From Rhodobacteraceae bacterium D3-12 (GTDB lineage: Bacteria; Pseudomonadota; Alphaproteobacteria; Rhodobacterales; Rhodobacteraceae): a DNA stretch of 64,000 nt. Shown here piece by piece: positions 16,768-25,462 of the stretch. The position numbers and the translations under genes are program-made. The stretch is taken from the NCBI GenBank assembly GCA_025916135.1, contig CP104793.1, positions 1,364,001 through 1,428,000 on the forward strand, given 5' to 3'. A model generated the notes under the pieces. The model worked only from the letters and a program-made list of their open reading frames with translations, did no database searches and was not told where the DNA came from. Each line of letters opens with the position of its first letter. Positions within the stretch are counted from its first letter, which is position 1.

Positions 16768-16811
16768 TTGGGTCTCCGAAACGTCAGAAAGTCGGCGTGC
16801 GTTCACTTGCG

Positions 16812-17888
16812 TCAGGATGCGCCGGGCGGTGGCAGGGCGCTTTGAGCGAGATCATATACCTTTCGCATGACGGTTGGCAGGTCGGATCGCCGGAATTCAC
16901 GGTTTTCGATGAACTGCCCGGTGCTCGGGGAGGCATCAAGCGGCAGGCGGGCCACGCGGATGGCAAGGCGCAGGTGAAAATGGGTGAAGGTGTGGCGGGC
17001 TTCTTCGCTGAGGTTCACCCAGTCGGCAGTTATGGGGGGCAGGTCGGCGGGTGTGTCGCCCCATGTGCCACCGGGCCAGCCGAGCATGCCGCCCAAGAGG
17101 CCCTTGTCCGGGCGGCGCTCCATCAGCCACGCGCCATCGGCGCGGCGGGCGACATAGGCGATGCCGAGCCTTGTGGGTTTGGGTTTTTTCGGCGTCTTGC
17201 GCGGGAGGACGGGGGCCGTGCCACGGGTGCGGGCGAGGCAGGGAGCGGACCACGGGCAGATACCGCAGGCAGGATTTTTCGGCGTGCAGATGGTGGCGCC
17301 GAGGTCCATCACGGCCTGCGCGTAATCACCGGGGCGTTGATCAGGCGTGAGGTCAGCGGCCAGCGCCGTGAGCTCGGGCTTGGCGGCGGGCAGGGGTGTT
17401 TCGATGTCATGGAGGCGGGCCATGACCCGTTCGACATTGCCATCAACCACGGTTTCGGCACGATCAAACGCAATCGCCGAGATGGCGGCGGCGGTATAGG
17501 GGCCGATGCCGGGAAGTTTTAACAGGTCATCGCGGGTGTCGGGAAACCCGCCAAGGGCTGCGACCTCGCGCGCACATTTCAACAGGTTACGCGCACGGGC
17601 GTAATAGCCAAGCCCGGCCCATTCGGCCATGACATCCTCATCACGGGCGGAGGCGAGGGCGTGCACGTCGGGCCAGAGGTAGGTGAACCGCTCGAAATAG
17701 GTTTTAACGGCGGCCACGGTGGTTTGTTGCAGCATCACTTCGGAGAGCCAGACGGCATAAGGATCGGGGCGGAGTCCGCGCGCTTGATCAGCCGGGCTTA
17801 GCCGCCAGGGCAGGGTGCGGGCGTGGACATCATACCAGCCCAGAAGCGTGGCGGCGTGATCCGACGGTTGGCTGCGTTTGCCTCTCAC
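16812..17888 (-). CDS. mutY: A/G-specific adenine DNA glycosylase MutY
   Basis: The 358-residue enzyme removes adenine paired with 8-oxoguanine. The N-terminal helix-hairpin-helix domain shows LSEVMLQQTTVAAVKTYFERF, the catalytic-site LPGIGPYTAAAISAIAF loop and VVDGNVERVMARL. The iron-sulfur ligands are visible in CTPKNPACGICPWSAPC, spaced C-x6-C-x2-C-x5-C. A C-terminal Nudix-like domain starts near RLGIAYVARRADGAWLMERRPDKGLLGGMLGWPGG and recognises the oxidised base. I prefer the GTG at 17888, which gives the normal length. The open frame continues upstream but antisense to the next gene. Divergent from the DUF721 gene. Confidence 0.94.
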   Translation of the reverse strand: MRGKRSQPSDHAATLLGWYDVHARTLPWRLSPADQARGLRPDPYAVWLSEVMLQQTTVAAVKTYFERFTYLWPDVHALASARDEDVMAEWAGLGYYARARNLLKCAREVAALGGFPDTRDDLLKLPGIGPYTAAAISAIAFDRAETVVDGNVERVMARLHDIETPLPAAKPELTALAADLTPDQRPGDYAQAVMDLGATICTPKNPACGICPWSAPCLARTRGTAPVLPRKTPKKPKPTRLGIAYVARRADGAWLMERRPDKGLLGGMLGWPGGTWGDTPADLPPITADWVNLSEEARHTFTHFHLRLAIRVARLPLDASPSTGQFIENREFRRSDLPTVMRKVYDLAQSALPPPGAS

Positions 17889-17972
17889 AGATGTGTTATC
17901 CTTTTTTAACTGATTGCCCTGTTCGCCGGGTCTTCCTGCCACTAAACTGCGCCGGAACCAAGGGAGTGAGGC

Positions 17973-18560
17973 ATGGCGCCGCGCAAGGGCAGCAAAAACG
18001 CAAAGACGTCGGTAGCGGGCAAACCCGGTGCCGGGACGCCAGCGTTTTCGCGGTCGCGCAAGGGGTTCACGCGCGCGGCGAGCCTTCTGAACCGTCAAAT
18101 CCGCCAAGCGGGCGAGACGCGCGGCTTTGCCGTGACGCGCTTGCTGACCCATTGGAGCGAGATTGCAGGCGAAGAGATTGCCGCGATTTCGCGCCCTGTC
18201 GAAGTGTCTTATGGCCGCGGAGGGTTTGGCGCGACGCTGTCGTTGCTGACCACCGGGGCGAATGCGCCGATGTTGGAAATGCAAAAGGAAACGCTGCGCG
18301 AGCGGGTGAATTCGGTCTACGGATACACCGCGATTTCGCGGGTGCGTGTGACCCAGACCCACGCCACCGGCTTTGCCGAGGGGCGCGCGGATTTCACCCA
18401 TCGCAAGGCGAAACCGACAGAAGCCGCCCCCGACCCCGTTATACAAGGGCAGGTGGCCGAAGTTGCCGCCCCCGTGGGAGACGCGGATTTGCGCCGCGCG
18501 CTTGAAGCGCTGGGACAGAATGTTTTATCGAAATCAAAACGCCAGAAAAGGGCCAATTGA
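17973..18560 (+). CDS. DUF721 family protein, DciA-like
   Basis: The 195-residue protein carries the DUF721 region (about residues 30-130: GFTRAASLLNRQIRQAGETRGFAVTR... and VNSVYGYTAISRVRVTQT), a KH-like fold. DciA proteins of this family deliver the replicative helicase DnaB at the origin where DnaC/DnaI are absent, which is the probable role. The C-terminal part is low in conserved features, with a basic end (SKSKRQKRAN). GGAG lies before the ATG. It is immediately followed, with no gap, by the DsbA-like gene, so they probably form one transcript. Confidence 0.78.
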   Translation: MAPRKGSKNAKTSVAGKPGAGTPAFSRSRKGFTRAASLLNRQIRQAGETRGFAVTRLLTHWSEIAGEEIAAISRPVEVSYGRGGFGATLSLLTTGANAPMLEMQKETLRERVNSVYGYTAISRVRVTQTHATGFAEGRADFTHRKAKPTEAAPDPVIQGQVAEVAAPVGDADLRRALEALGQNVLSKSKRQKRAN

Positions 18561-19307
18561 ATGAACTTTAGCAAACTCACTCTTCCTGCCGTCGCCTGTG
18601 TTGCGCTTGCCAGCGGTGGTGCGCTGTTGATGGGGGCAGGGCCGTCTTGGGGCGAAAGCCAAAGTGGGGCGGTGAAGACCGAGGCTCCGGCGGCTGATGC
18701 GAAAAAGCCCGAGGCCGGTGACAAGAAGGCCGAAGCGGCGGCTCCGGCGCCTGTTGAAACGCCAAAGACCGATTGGACGCCCGACGACATCACCGAGATG
18801 GTTTTGGGCAACCCGGATGCGCCGGTAACGGTGACGGAATATGCGTCATTTACCTGCCCGCATTGTGCGAGTTTTCACCAAAATCAGTTCAAAGAACTGA
18901 AGCGGGATTACATCGACACGGGCAAGGTCAAGCTTGTTTACCGCGACGTTTACTTTGACCGGATTGGTCTTTGGGCGGCGATGGTGGCGCGTTGCGACAC
19001 GGACAAGTTTTTTGGCATTGCGGACCTGATCTATTCCAAGAAAGATGAGTGGCTGAACTCGCGCGATCCGGTGGTTTTGGCCGCGAACCTGCGCAAGTTG
19101 GGCGTGGTTGCGGGGCTGGCGCCGGAGAAGGTGGATGCCTGTATGCAGGATGCCAGTAAGGCGAAAGCGCTTTATGACTGGTTCGAAATCAATGCGAACA
19201 AGGATCAGATCGAGTCGACGCCGAGCCTTTTGATCAATGGCAAGCTCCATTCCAACATGGCTTATGGCGAGCTTAAGGATTTGATCGAAGCAGAGTTGGG
19301 AAGCTGA
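18561..19307 (+). CDS. DsbA-family periplasmic thiol-disulfide oxidoreductase
   Basis: The 248-residue protein starts with a signal peptide ([20 protein letters not shown]). An Ala/Pro/Lys/Glu-rich linker (about 30-70) follows and then a thioredoxin domain with the active site C99-P-H-C102 in [18 protein letters not shown]. The cis-Pro loop is [17 protein letters not shown] is the redox motif of DsbA, which oxidises cysteines of exported proteins. It belongs to the single-domain thioredoxin_4-type proteins of Alphaproteobacteria and not to the classical E. coli-like DsbA. Its stop overlaps the start of the following CoA-transferase by one base. Confidence 0.9.
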   Translation: MNFSKLTLPAVACVALASGGALLMGAGPSWGESQSGAVKTEAPAADAKKPEAGDKKAEAAAPAPVETPKTDWTPDDITEMVLGNPDAPVTVTEYASFTCPHCASFHQNQFKELKRDYIDTGKVKLVYRDVYFDRIGLWAAMVARCDTDKFFGIADLIYSKKDEWLNSRDPVVLAANLRKLGVVAGLAPEKVDACMQDASKAKALYDWFEINANKDQIESTPSLLINGKLHSNMAYGELKDLIEAELGS

Positions 19308-20417
19308 TGTCTGCGCCTCTTGAAGGAGTGAAGGTCGTCGAATTGGCGCGCATTCTGGCTGGCCCTTGGGCCGGTCAGACGCTGAGCGATTTGGGGGCCG
19401 AGGTGATCAAGGTTGAGGCGCCCGCAGGCGATGATACGCGCCAGTGGGGCCCCCCTTTATCGAGCGGGAAGAGGACCGAACGGCGGCTTATTTCCATTCG
19501 TGCAACCGGGGCAAGGCTTCGATCACGGTGGATTTTCGCAATGAGGCTGATCTGGAACGGCTGCGGGCATTGATTGCCGAGGCGGATGTTTTGATCGAGA
19601 ACTTCAAGGTTGGTGGTCTGAAGAAATACGGGCTGGATTACGAGAGCGTGAAGGCGCTCAATCCGGGGCTGATTTATTGTTCGATCACTGGCTTTGGGCA
19701 GACCGGGCCTTATGCGCATCGCGCGGGGTATGATTACATCATTCAGGGCATGTCCGGTCTGATGTCGATCACCGGTGAGCCGGACGGCCAGCCGCAGCGC
19801 GTGGGCGTGGCGGTGACAGATCTGTTTACCGGGCTGTATGCGGTGAGCGGGGTTTTGGCCGCGTTGCATCAGCGTGAGCGGACGGGCAAGGGCCAGCAGG
19901 TTGACATGGCCTTGCTGGATTGCGCCGTATCCGTGACGGCCAATCAGGCGATGAATTACCTGGCCACCGGCACGCCGCCGGGGCGGACGGGGAATTACCA
20001 TCCGAACCTGACGCCCTATCAAGTGTTTGACTGTTCAGACGGGCATATCATCATCGCGACGGGCAATGACGCGCAATACCAGCGGCTGTGCCGGATGCTT
20101 GGGCTGGACTGGATGGCCGAGGATGCGAAGTTCCTGAAGAACGCCGATCGGGTGCAGAACCGGCCCGAGATGATCGACTTGCTGATGGGCGAAACCGCCA
20201 AGCGGACCAAGGCAGATGTTCTGGCGGCCTGTGAGGCCGAGGGCATCCCGGCGGGGCCGATCAATGACATGGCCGATGTGTTCGACCGCAGGTTCAAGCG
20301 CGGGGGCTTCGGGTGGAGCTGGACGGGGTGCCGGGTGTGCGTTCGCCGTTCCAATTCAGCGATGCGGAATTGAAGCTGGACAGGCCCAGCCCGAAGTTGG
20401 GGCAAGATCAGGACTAG
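19307..20417 (+). pseudogene. CaiB/BaiF family CoA-transferase, split by two frameshifts
   Basis: Family III CoA-transferase: the N-terminus [21 protein letters not shown] and [12 protein letters not shown], then the later catalytic Asp region QQVDMALLDCAVSV. A first break lies at six C (19450-19455), where one more C gives [17 protein letters not shown] second lies at CC (20286-20287), where one more C gives FDPQVQARGLRVELDGVPG and reads to a stop at 20415-20417. With both repaired, the protein has about 370 residues and no internal stop, so errors in the assembled sequence are more likely than decay. It would move CoA between carboxylic acids, for example succinyl or formyl transfer. Overlaps dsbA-like gene by one base. 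Confidence 0.8.
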
Positions 20418-20429
20418 GTATTTGGTAAC

Positions 20430-20491
20430 GGCCCGGAATCAAGGCGCTTGCGCCGCCGGGCCATCGTCAGCCCCTCCCACGGGCTGACGAT
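20430..20491. terminator. Tandem hairpins between convergent genes
   Basis: GGCCCGG (20430-20436) pairs with CCGGGCC (20456-20462) around the short palindrome GGCGCTTGCGCC, immediately followed by an 11-bp stem, ATCGTCAGCCC (20463-20473) with its complement at 20481-20491. They lie between the convergent CoA-transferase and aldolase genes and have no T-run. A similar paired-hairpin arrangement occurs at 32571-32627. Confidence 0.55.
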
Positions 20492-20603
20492 TGGTTGGGC
20501 TCATGCGCCACTGCATCTGTGGGAAGACTTGGCGGGCATAAAGCGACTTGCAGCGGGTGCTGGATCGTCATCCCGAGGCTGACGAAGGCCCGGCTTCTCG
20601 CTC

Positions 20604-21383
20604 TCAACCTTTGATCCGGTCCTTCCACTTGCCGCTGAGTGCGCGGGCGGATTGCACAAGCAGGATGACGTCCATGCCAACGGCGAGGAATTGTGCCCCC
20701 CATTTCAGGTAGTTCTGGGCGACGTCATCGTTCAGCGCGAGGATGCCTGCTGCCTTGTCAGAGGCCGCGATTTTGCCAAGGCCGGTGCGGATCGCCTCGA
20801 CCACATCGGGGTGGCCGGGGTTGCCGGGGTGGCCCATGTCGGCGGAGAGATCAGCCGGGCCGATAAAGACGCCATCGACGCCGTCAACCTTGAGAATGTC
20901 GTCAAGGTTGTCCATCGCGGCGGCGGTTTCGACCTGCACCAGCAGGCAGACCTGATCATTGGCGGTGGTGACATAATCGGGGATCGCATTGAAGCCGGTG
21001 GCGCGGGCACCAGAGCCGCCCATACCGCGGATGCCATAGGGCGGGTAGCGCATGGCGCGCGCAAGATGCGCCGCCTGTTCAGCGGTTTCGACCAGCGGCA
21101 CGAGCACGGTTTGGCATCCGGCATCGAGCACCTGCTTCATCAACCATTCGTTGCCGATGGGCAGGCGGACCACTGCCTCGGTATCGGTATGTTTGAGCGC
21201 GCCGATCTGCTGGCTGATGGTTTGCAGGTCGTTGGGGGCGTGTTCCCCGTCGATCACAAGCCAGTCAAAACCGGTGGTGGCCATGATTTCGGCGGCGTAA
21301 CCATCGGCAAAGGCCGCCCAGCAGCCGATTTGCACTTTGCCGTCCGAGAGGGCGTGTTTGAAGCGGTTGATGGGGGCTGGCAT
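20604..21383 (-). CDS. HpcH/HpaI-family aldolase (4-hydroxy-2-oxoheptanedioate aldolase type)
   Basis: The 259-residue TIM-barrel protein shows GCWAAFADGYAAEIMATTGFDWLVIDGEHAPNDL near its N-terminus, VLVPLVETAEQA (metal Glu region), and LVQVETAAAMDN with GVFIGPADLSADMG (metal Asp). These are the hallmark blocks of class II HpaI aldolases, which split 2-oxo-4-hydroxy acids to pyruvate plus an aldehyde using a divalent metal. The protein starts 4 bp after the decarboxylase and should be made from the same transcript. Its natural substrate here is unknown; many HpaI relatives act on short 2-keto-3-deoxy sugars. Confidence 0.85.
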   Translation of the reverse strand: MPAPINRFKHALSDGKVQIGCWAAFADGYAAEIMATTGFDWLVIDGEHAPNDLQTISQQIGALKHTDTEAVVRLPIGNEWLMKQVLDAGCQTVLVPLVETAEQAAHLARAMRYPPYGIRGMGGSGARATGFNAIPDYVTTANDQVCLLVQVETAAAMDNLDDILKVDGVDGVFIGPADLSADMGHPGNPGHPDVVEAIRTGLGKIAASDKAAGILALNDDVAQNYLKWGAQFLAVGMDVILLVQSARALSGKWKDRIKG

Positions 21384-21387
21384 GGCG

Positions 21388-22803
21388 TTAGTCCTTTAGG
21401 GTTGCGGCGATTTCGAAGATCACCTCTTTGGCGGTTTCGATGTCGGCTTGGGTGGCGTCAAACTGACCAGCGGTGAAGCGGATGACGAATTTGTCGTCGG
21501 TGCGGGTTTGGGTCAGGTAGATGCGGCCGTCATCGTTGATTTTATTGATCAGATCAAGGTTGAGCGCGTCAAGGTCGGCGGCGCCGTCGGGCGCGAAGCG
21601 GAAGGTGAAAAGGGCGAGAACAGGCTCGGTCACGATTTCAAAATCAGGGTGGGCGCGGATGTTTTCAGCGAGCGCATGGGTCCAGTTTACATGGTTGCGC
21701 AGCATGCTGCGCAGCCCGTCGAGCCCGTAGGCGCGCATCAGGAACCAGAGTTTCAGTGCGCGGAAGCGGCGGCCAAGCGGGATCGACCATTCGGAATAGT
21801 TAATGATGCCATCCGCCCCGTGGGTTTTGAGGTATTCCGGCTGGATCGCCAGCGTGCGGGTCAGATCCTCGGGCGAGCGGATGAAGTGGGCGGAGAGGTC
21901 GAATTGGGTGCCGAGCCATTTATGCGGGTTCAGCACGACGCTGTCGGCGCGCTCGACCCCGGCCCAAAGCGTGCGGTATTCCGGGCAGATCATCGCCGAG
22001 CCAGCCCAAGCGGCATCGACATGGGTGTAGAGGTCATGCGCCTCGGCCACGTCCATCACGGCGGCGATGTCATCACAAGCGCCGGTGCCGGTGCCGCCGG
22101 TACAGGCGATGATCCCGGCGGGGATAAATCCGGCGGCGAGGTCACGTTCGATCGCTTCGTTAAGAGCGCGGGGGTCCATGCCACGGGTTGGGCCGGTGGT
22201 GGGGATGCGCACGAGGTTGTCGGCGCCGATCCCGGAAATCCAGATGGCGCGGTCGATGGAGGTGTGCACTTCGGCGCTGGCATAGACGCGCAAGGTCAGT
22301 TGCCCCGGCAGGCCCGCTGTGTTGCCGTCCCAATTGAGCGCGCGTTCGCGCATTGTCAGAACGGCGGCAAGGGTGGCGGAGGAGGCGCTGTCTTGGATAA
22401 CGCCGTGGAAGCCCGTTGGCAGGCCGAGGCCTTGGCGCAGCCAGTCCATCATGCGGGTTTCCATTTCGGTGGCCGCCGGGGACGTTTGCCAGAGCATACA
22501 TTGCGCCGCCGTGGCCGCGATCAGGTTATCGGCCAGCACCGCCGCAGGCGAGGCGTTGGACGGGAAATAGGCAAAGAAGCGCGGGTGCTGCCAATGGGTC
22601 ATGCCGGGCATGACGATGTTTTCGAAGTCTTTGAGGATGTCTTCGATCGGCTGGGGCGCGTCGGGCGGGGCGAGGGGCAATTGGGCGGCGATCTCGCCCG
22701 GTTTGGTTTGAGCGCGCACGGGCCGGTCACGCAGGGTGGCGTGATAGTTTGCGGCCCAGTCGGCGGCCCATTTGCCCCATTTCGGAAAATCGCTCCAGCG
22801 CAT
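21388..22803 (-). CDS. PLP-dependent group II decarboxylase (aromatic amino acid type)
   Basis: The 471-residue protein is a fold-type I PLP enzyme of the aromatic-L-amino-acid/tyrosine decarboxylase group. It has HWQHPRFFAYFPSNASP (substrate region), AEVHTSIDRAI (the ring-stacking His), CTGGTGTGACDDI and VDAAWAGSAMICPEYR (Asp for the pyridine N). Lys in VLNPHKWLGTQFD forms the Schiff base, and the N-terminal GLPTGFHGVIQDSASSAT carries phosphate-binding residues. Such enzymes make an amine from Trp, Tyr, DOPA or Phe. Pairing with a HpaI-type aldolase is uncommon and its sense unclear. A 16-bp palindrome lies about 20 bp before its start. Confidence 0.88.
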   Translation of the reverse strand: MRWSDFPKWGKWAADWAANYHATLRDRPVRAQTKPGEIAAQLPLAPPDAPQPIEDILKDFENIVMPGMTHWQHPRFFAYFPSNASPAAVLADNLIAATAAQCMLWQTSPAATEMETRMMDWLRQGLGLPTGFHGVIQDSASSATLAAVLTMRERALNWDGNTAGLPGQLTLRVYASAEVHTSIDRAIWISGIGADNLVRIPTTGPTRGMDPRALNEAIERDLAAGFIPAGIIACTGGTGTGACDDIAAVMDVAEAHDLYTHVDAAWAGSAMICPEYRTLWAGVERADSVVLNPHKWLGTQFDLSAHFIRSPEDLTRTLAIQPEYLKTHGADGIINYSEWSIPLGRRFRALKLWFLMRAYGLDGLRSMLRNHVNWTHALAENIRAHPDFEIVTEPVLALFTFRFAPDGAADLDALNLDLINKINDDGRIYLTQTRTDDKFVIRFTAGQFDATQADIETAKEVIFEIAATLKD

Positions 22804-22823
22804 GTTTACCCCTCCCGCAAGTA

Positions 22824-22839
22824 AATTAACATGTTAATT
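22824..22839. promoter_or_regulatory. Perfect 16-bp AT-rich palindrome before the decarboxylase-aldolase genes
   Basis: AATTAACATGTTAATT is perfectly symmetric and stands 21 bp upstream of the decarboxylase start, where it would overlap a promoter or the transcript start. Such TTAACATGTTAA-like sequences are typical MarR- or GntR-type operators. No regulator gene is adjacent, so its binding protein is unknown. Confidence 0.55.
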
Positions 22840-22905
22840 ATATCCACCCAAGAGGGGATTGCAAGTCATCGGCCATGAGACGGCGCGATGAGATTGTATC
22901 TGGCC

Positions 22906-24877
22906 TCATGTGCCGCCTGTGTTGCCTGTGCCACTCATGCTGCCAGCGCGGATACGCTCCATTTCCGCGTTCAGATCGTCGCCCCAAGTGTCGAGCACTT
23001 CGCGCACTTTGGCGACGTATTCGGGGTTCTCGTGCGGCGGGACGCCGGGTTTGTGGACATCGGCGACGGCGACCATGGCGCGGCGGTCTGTTTCATTGAA
23101 GGCGGCGATCATGCGTTCGGCGGTGTCATGGTCGGTGCCGAGCGCCTCGAACAGCGACCGCCCCATACGCAGGGCGCTGTCATAAGTCTCGCGAATGATA
23201 TCGCGGCAGCCAGCGGACCAGAGGTCATAGACATGATCGCGGTCCCGCGCACGGGCAATGATATGCACCGACGGGTAATTGGCCGACACATAGCGCACCA
23301 GTTCGGTGGTTTTCTCGCGGTCGTCGATGGCGATGACGAGGACCGCGGCCTCGGCAATGCCAGCGGCGTGCAACAGGTCGGGGCGGGTGGCGTCCCCATA
23401 GTAGTGTTTGACCCCGAAGGTTTGCAGGATGTCGAGTTGACGCGAGTTGAAGTCGATCACCGTGGTCGAGATACCGGCGGCACGCATGATCCTGTCGATC
23501 AGCGCGCCGACGCGGCCTGCACCGGCGATAATGATCTTGCTGCCGTCGGGCATCTCGTCGGCGTCGCGCTCATCTGCGCCCGAATAAAGCGGGGCGAGGA
23601 CGCGGTCGTAGAGGATAAACAGCGCAGGCGTGAGCAGCATCGACAGGGCCACGACAAGCAGGAGGCGGTCGGCCAGTTCGCCGGGAATGACACCGTTGGC
23701 GACGGTGAAGCTGAGCAGGACAAAGCCGAATTCACCGGCTTGGGCGAGGCCGAGGGCGAAGAGCCATTTGTCAGCGCCGCGTAGTTTGAAGGTATAGGCG
23801 AGCAGGAGCAGAACAAGCGTTTTGAGGAGCATGAGGCCGATTGTCAGCCCGATGATAAGGCCGAGGTTCTCGCCCAGCAGGGTAAAGTTGATACCGGCGC
23901 CAACGGTCATAAAGAAAAGGCCGAGCAGCAGGCCTTTGAACGGGTCAATATCGCTTTCCAGTTCGTGCCGATAGGCCGAGTTGGCCAGCACCACCCCGGC
24001 GAGGAAGGTGCCAAGGGCGGGAGAGAGGCCGACAAGCGTCATGAGAAGGGCGATCCCGATCACCATCATCAAGGCGGCGGCGGTAAAGAGTTCACGCAGA
24101 TTGGCGGCCGAGATGAAGCGGAAAATCGGTGACGTCAGGAACGACCCACCAATCACTACAAACGCAATGGCCGCGAGGGTGACGAGCGCGGTTTGCCAGC
24201 CGTTGAGGCCATCGACGAGCGAGAGGGAGGCGCCGTGACCGCCGCCATCGGAATGGCCGGCGTCTGTGTGCCCAGTGCGCGGCGTGACCCGCTTCGGTGG
24301 TATGGGCTGCGGCAGAGGCGGGGGCGGTGTGATCGACCACTGTTTGGGCGCTGTCCATAAGTTCGGGCAGGGCCAAAAGCGGGATGAAGGCGAGCATGGG
24401 GATAACGGCGATGTCCTGCGTGAGCAGGACAGAGAAGCTCGACTGGCCGCCATCGGATTTCATCAGCCCTTTTTCATTGAGAGTTTGCAGAACAATGGCG
24501 GTGGAGGAGAGCGCAAAAACGAGGCCAATAGCAAGGGCAACGGACCAAGGTTGCCCCATGGCCATGGCAATGCCCATCACGGCCAAAGTGGTGATCCCGA
24601 CCTGACCGCCGCCAAGCCCAAGAAGGCGCATGCGCATCTCCCAAAGCAGCTTGGGTTCAAGTTCGAGGCCAACAAGGAAGAGCATCATCACCACGCCGAA
24701 TTCGGCGAAATGTTGGATTGAGACAATATCAACATTGAGCAGGACGAGAACCGGCGAGATCACGATCCCGGCGATGAGGTAACCAAGCACCGAGCCGAGG
24801 CCGAGCCGGGTGGCGATGGGCACGGCAACCACGCCTGCGATCAGGAAAACGAAGGCGAGGAGGAGGAAATCGGTCAT
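22906..24877 (-). pseudogene. Kef-type monovalent cation/proton antiporter with TrkA-N domain, split by a frameshift
   Basis: The N-terminal 200 or so residues ([20 protein letters not shown]..., [36 protein letters not shown]) form the first half of a CPA2 antiporter. The other frame carries the rest, including FLAGVVLANSAYRHELESDI, a FALGLAQAGEFGFVL helix and the TrkA-N domain KIIIAGAGRVGALIDRI. The break lies around 24271-24280 and fits one extra base or two missing bases. The repaired protein has about 656 residues, normal for KefB/KefC/RosB-like antiporters. The break sits in a histidine-rich loop (EAGHAAH...[14 protein letters not shown]). It would export K+ or Na+ against protons. Confidence 0.8.
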
Positions 24878-25262
24878 GGTGTGCGTGTCCTGTTGCCGGG
24901 GCCGTGCGCGGTGAGCAGAGTGAAGCGCGGATCAGGGGGCTTGGCAAGGGGGCGCGGCGGGCGCGCAGGTTGAGGACCCGCGCGCAATGGTGCCCTATGG
25001 ACCGCAGGGCATCGCCAGGTTGCGACCCAGTCTTGGTTGCGCCCTGTTGGTCCGGTGTTTTGACTGTGGCCTGCGCAGAACTTTTAAGGAGCGCGGTTCA
25101 GGCAGGGATGTCGTGGCCAACTCGTGGCCCACTCAAGGGGCATAAAGCACGCATCGTTTGGCATGGCCTGTTGATGCGTGCAGCTTGGTCCTGATGTATT
25201 GGTCCCGACGCGTTAGCGCCGGCTTAGACCCGCCTTAGGCCCGACAAATTAGGCCCGACACA
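24878..25262. other. Intergenic region, no gene seen
   Basis: Nothing resembling a protein gene or structured RNA was seen in these 385 bp. The only structure is a 14-bp tandem repeat at the right end (listed separately). Confidence 0.5.
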
Positions 25263-25274
25263 TTAGGCCTGACG
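25235..25274. repeat. 14-bp tandem repeat, about three units
   Basis: Three units, beginning TTAGGCCCGACA at 25235 and 25249 and TTAGGCCTGACG at 25263, follow each other at a 14-bp period. The third unit contains the stop codon (TAA on the minus strand) and last codons of the DUF2783 gene, so the repeat is part coding, part 3' flank. Confidence 0.6.
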
Positions 25275-25457
25275 TTTCGCCGCTTCGATAGCGGCGGACA
25301 GCACGCTGCGGTCGCCGATATGGTTGGCCAGCACAAGCAGGAGCCGGGCGTTGAAGGCATCGCTTTCCTCTTTGCTCAGCTCTTCATGAGCGGCGAGAAG
25401 GTCGGCGTAGAAGTCATCGGGTTTGTCGATGTTCGGCGTAAGGGTGAGGGTGCTCAT
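25263..25457 (-). CDS. DUF2783 family protein (64 aa)
   Basis: This short protein (STLTLTPNIDKPDDFYADLLAAHEELSKEESDAFNARLLLVLANHIGDRSVL...) matches DUF2783, a family repeatedly found beside FAD-dependent aromatic monooxygenases. It has no cofactor motif and probably acts as an accessory or stability factor for the upstream enzyme, but that is inference. The ATG at 25457 has AAGGAG upstream. The monooxygenase stop is 6 bp before it, so the two are certainly co-transcribed. Confidence 0.78.
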   Translation of the reverse strand: MSTLTLTPNIDKPDDFYADLLAAHEELSKEESDAFNARLLLVLANHIGDRSVLSAAIEAAKRQA

Positions 25458-25462
25458 GTCGG

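Noticed and set aside
25235-25274. A possible CRISPR array
   Set aside because: Repeats are contiguous with no spacers and only three units, so this is a tandem repeat.
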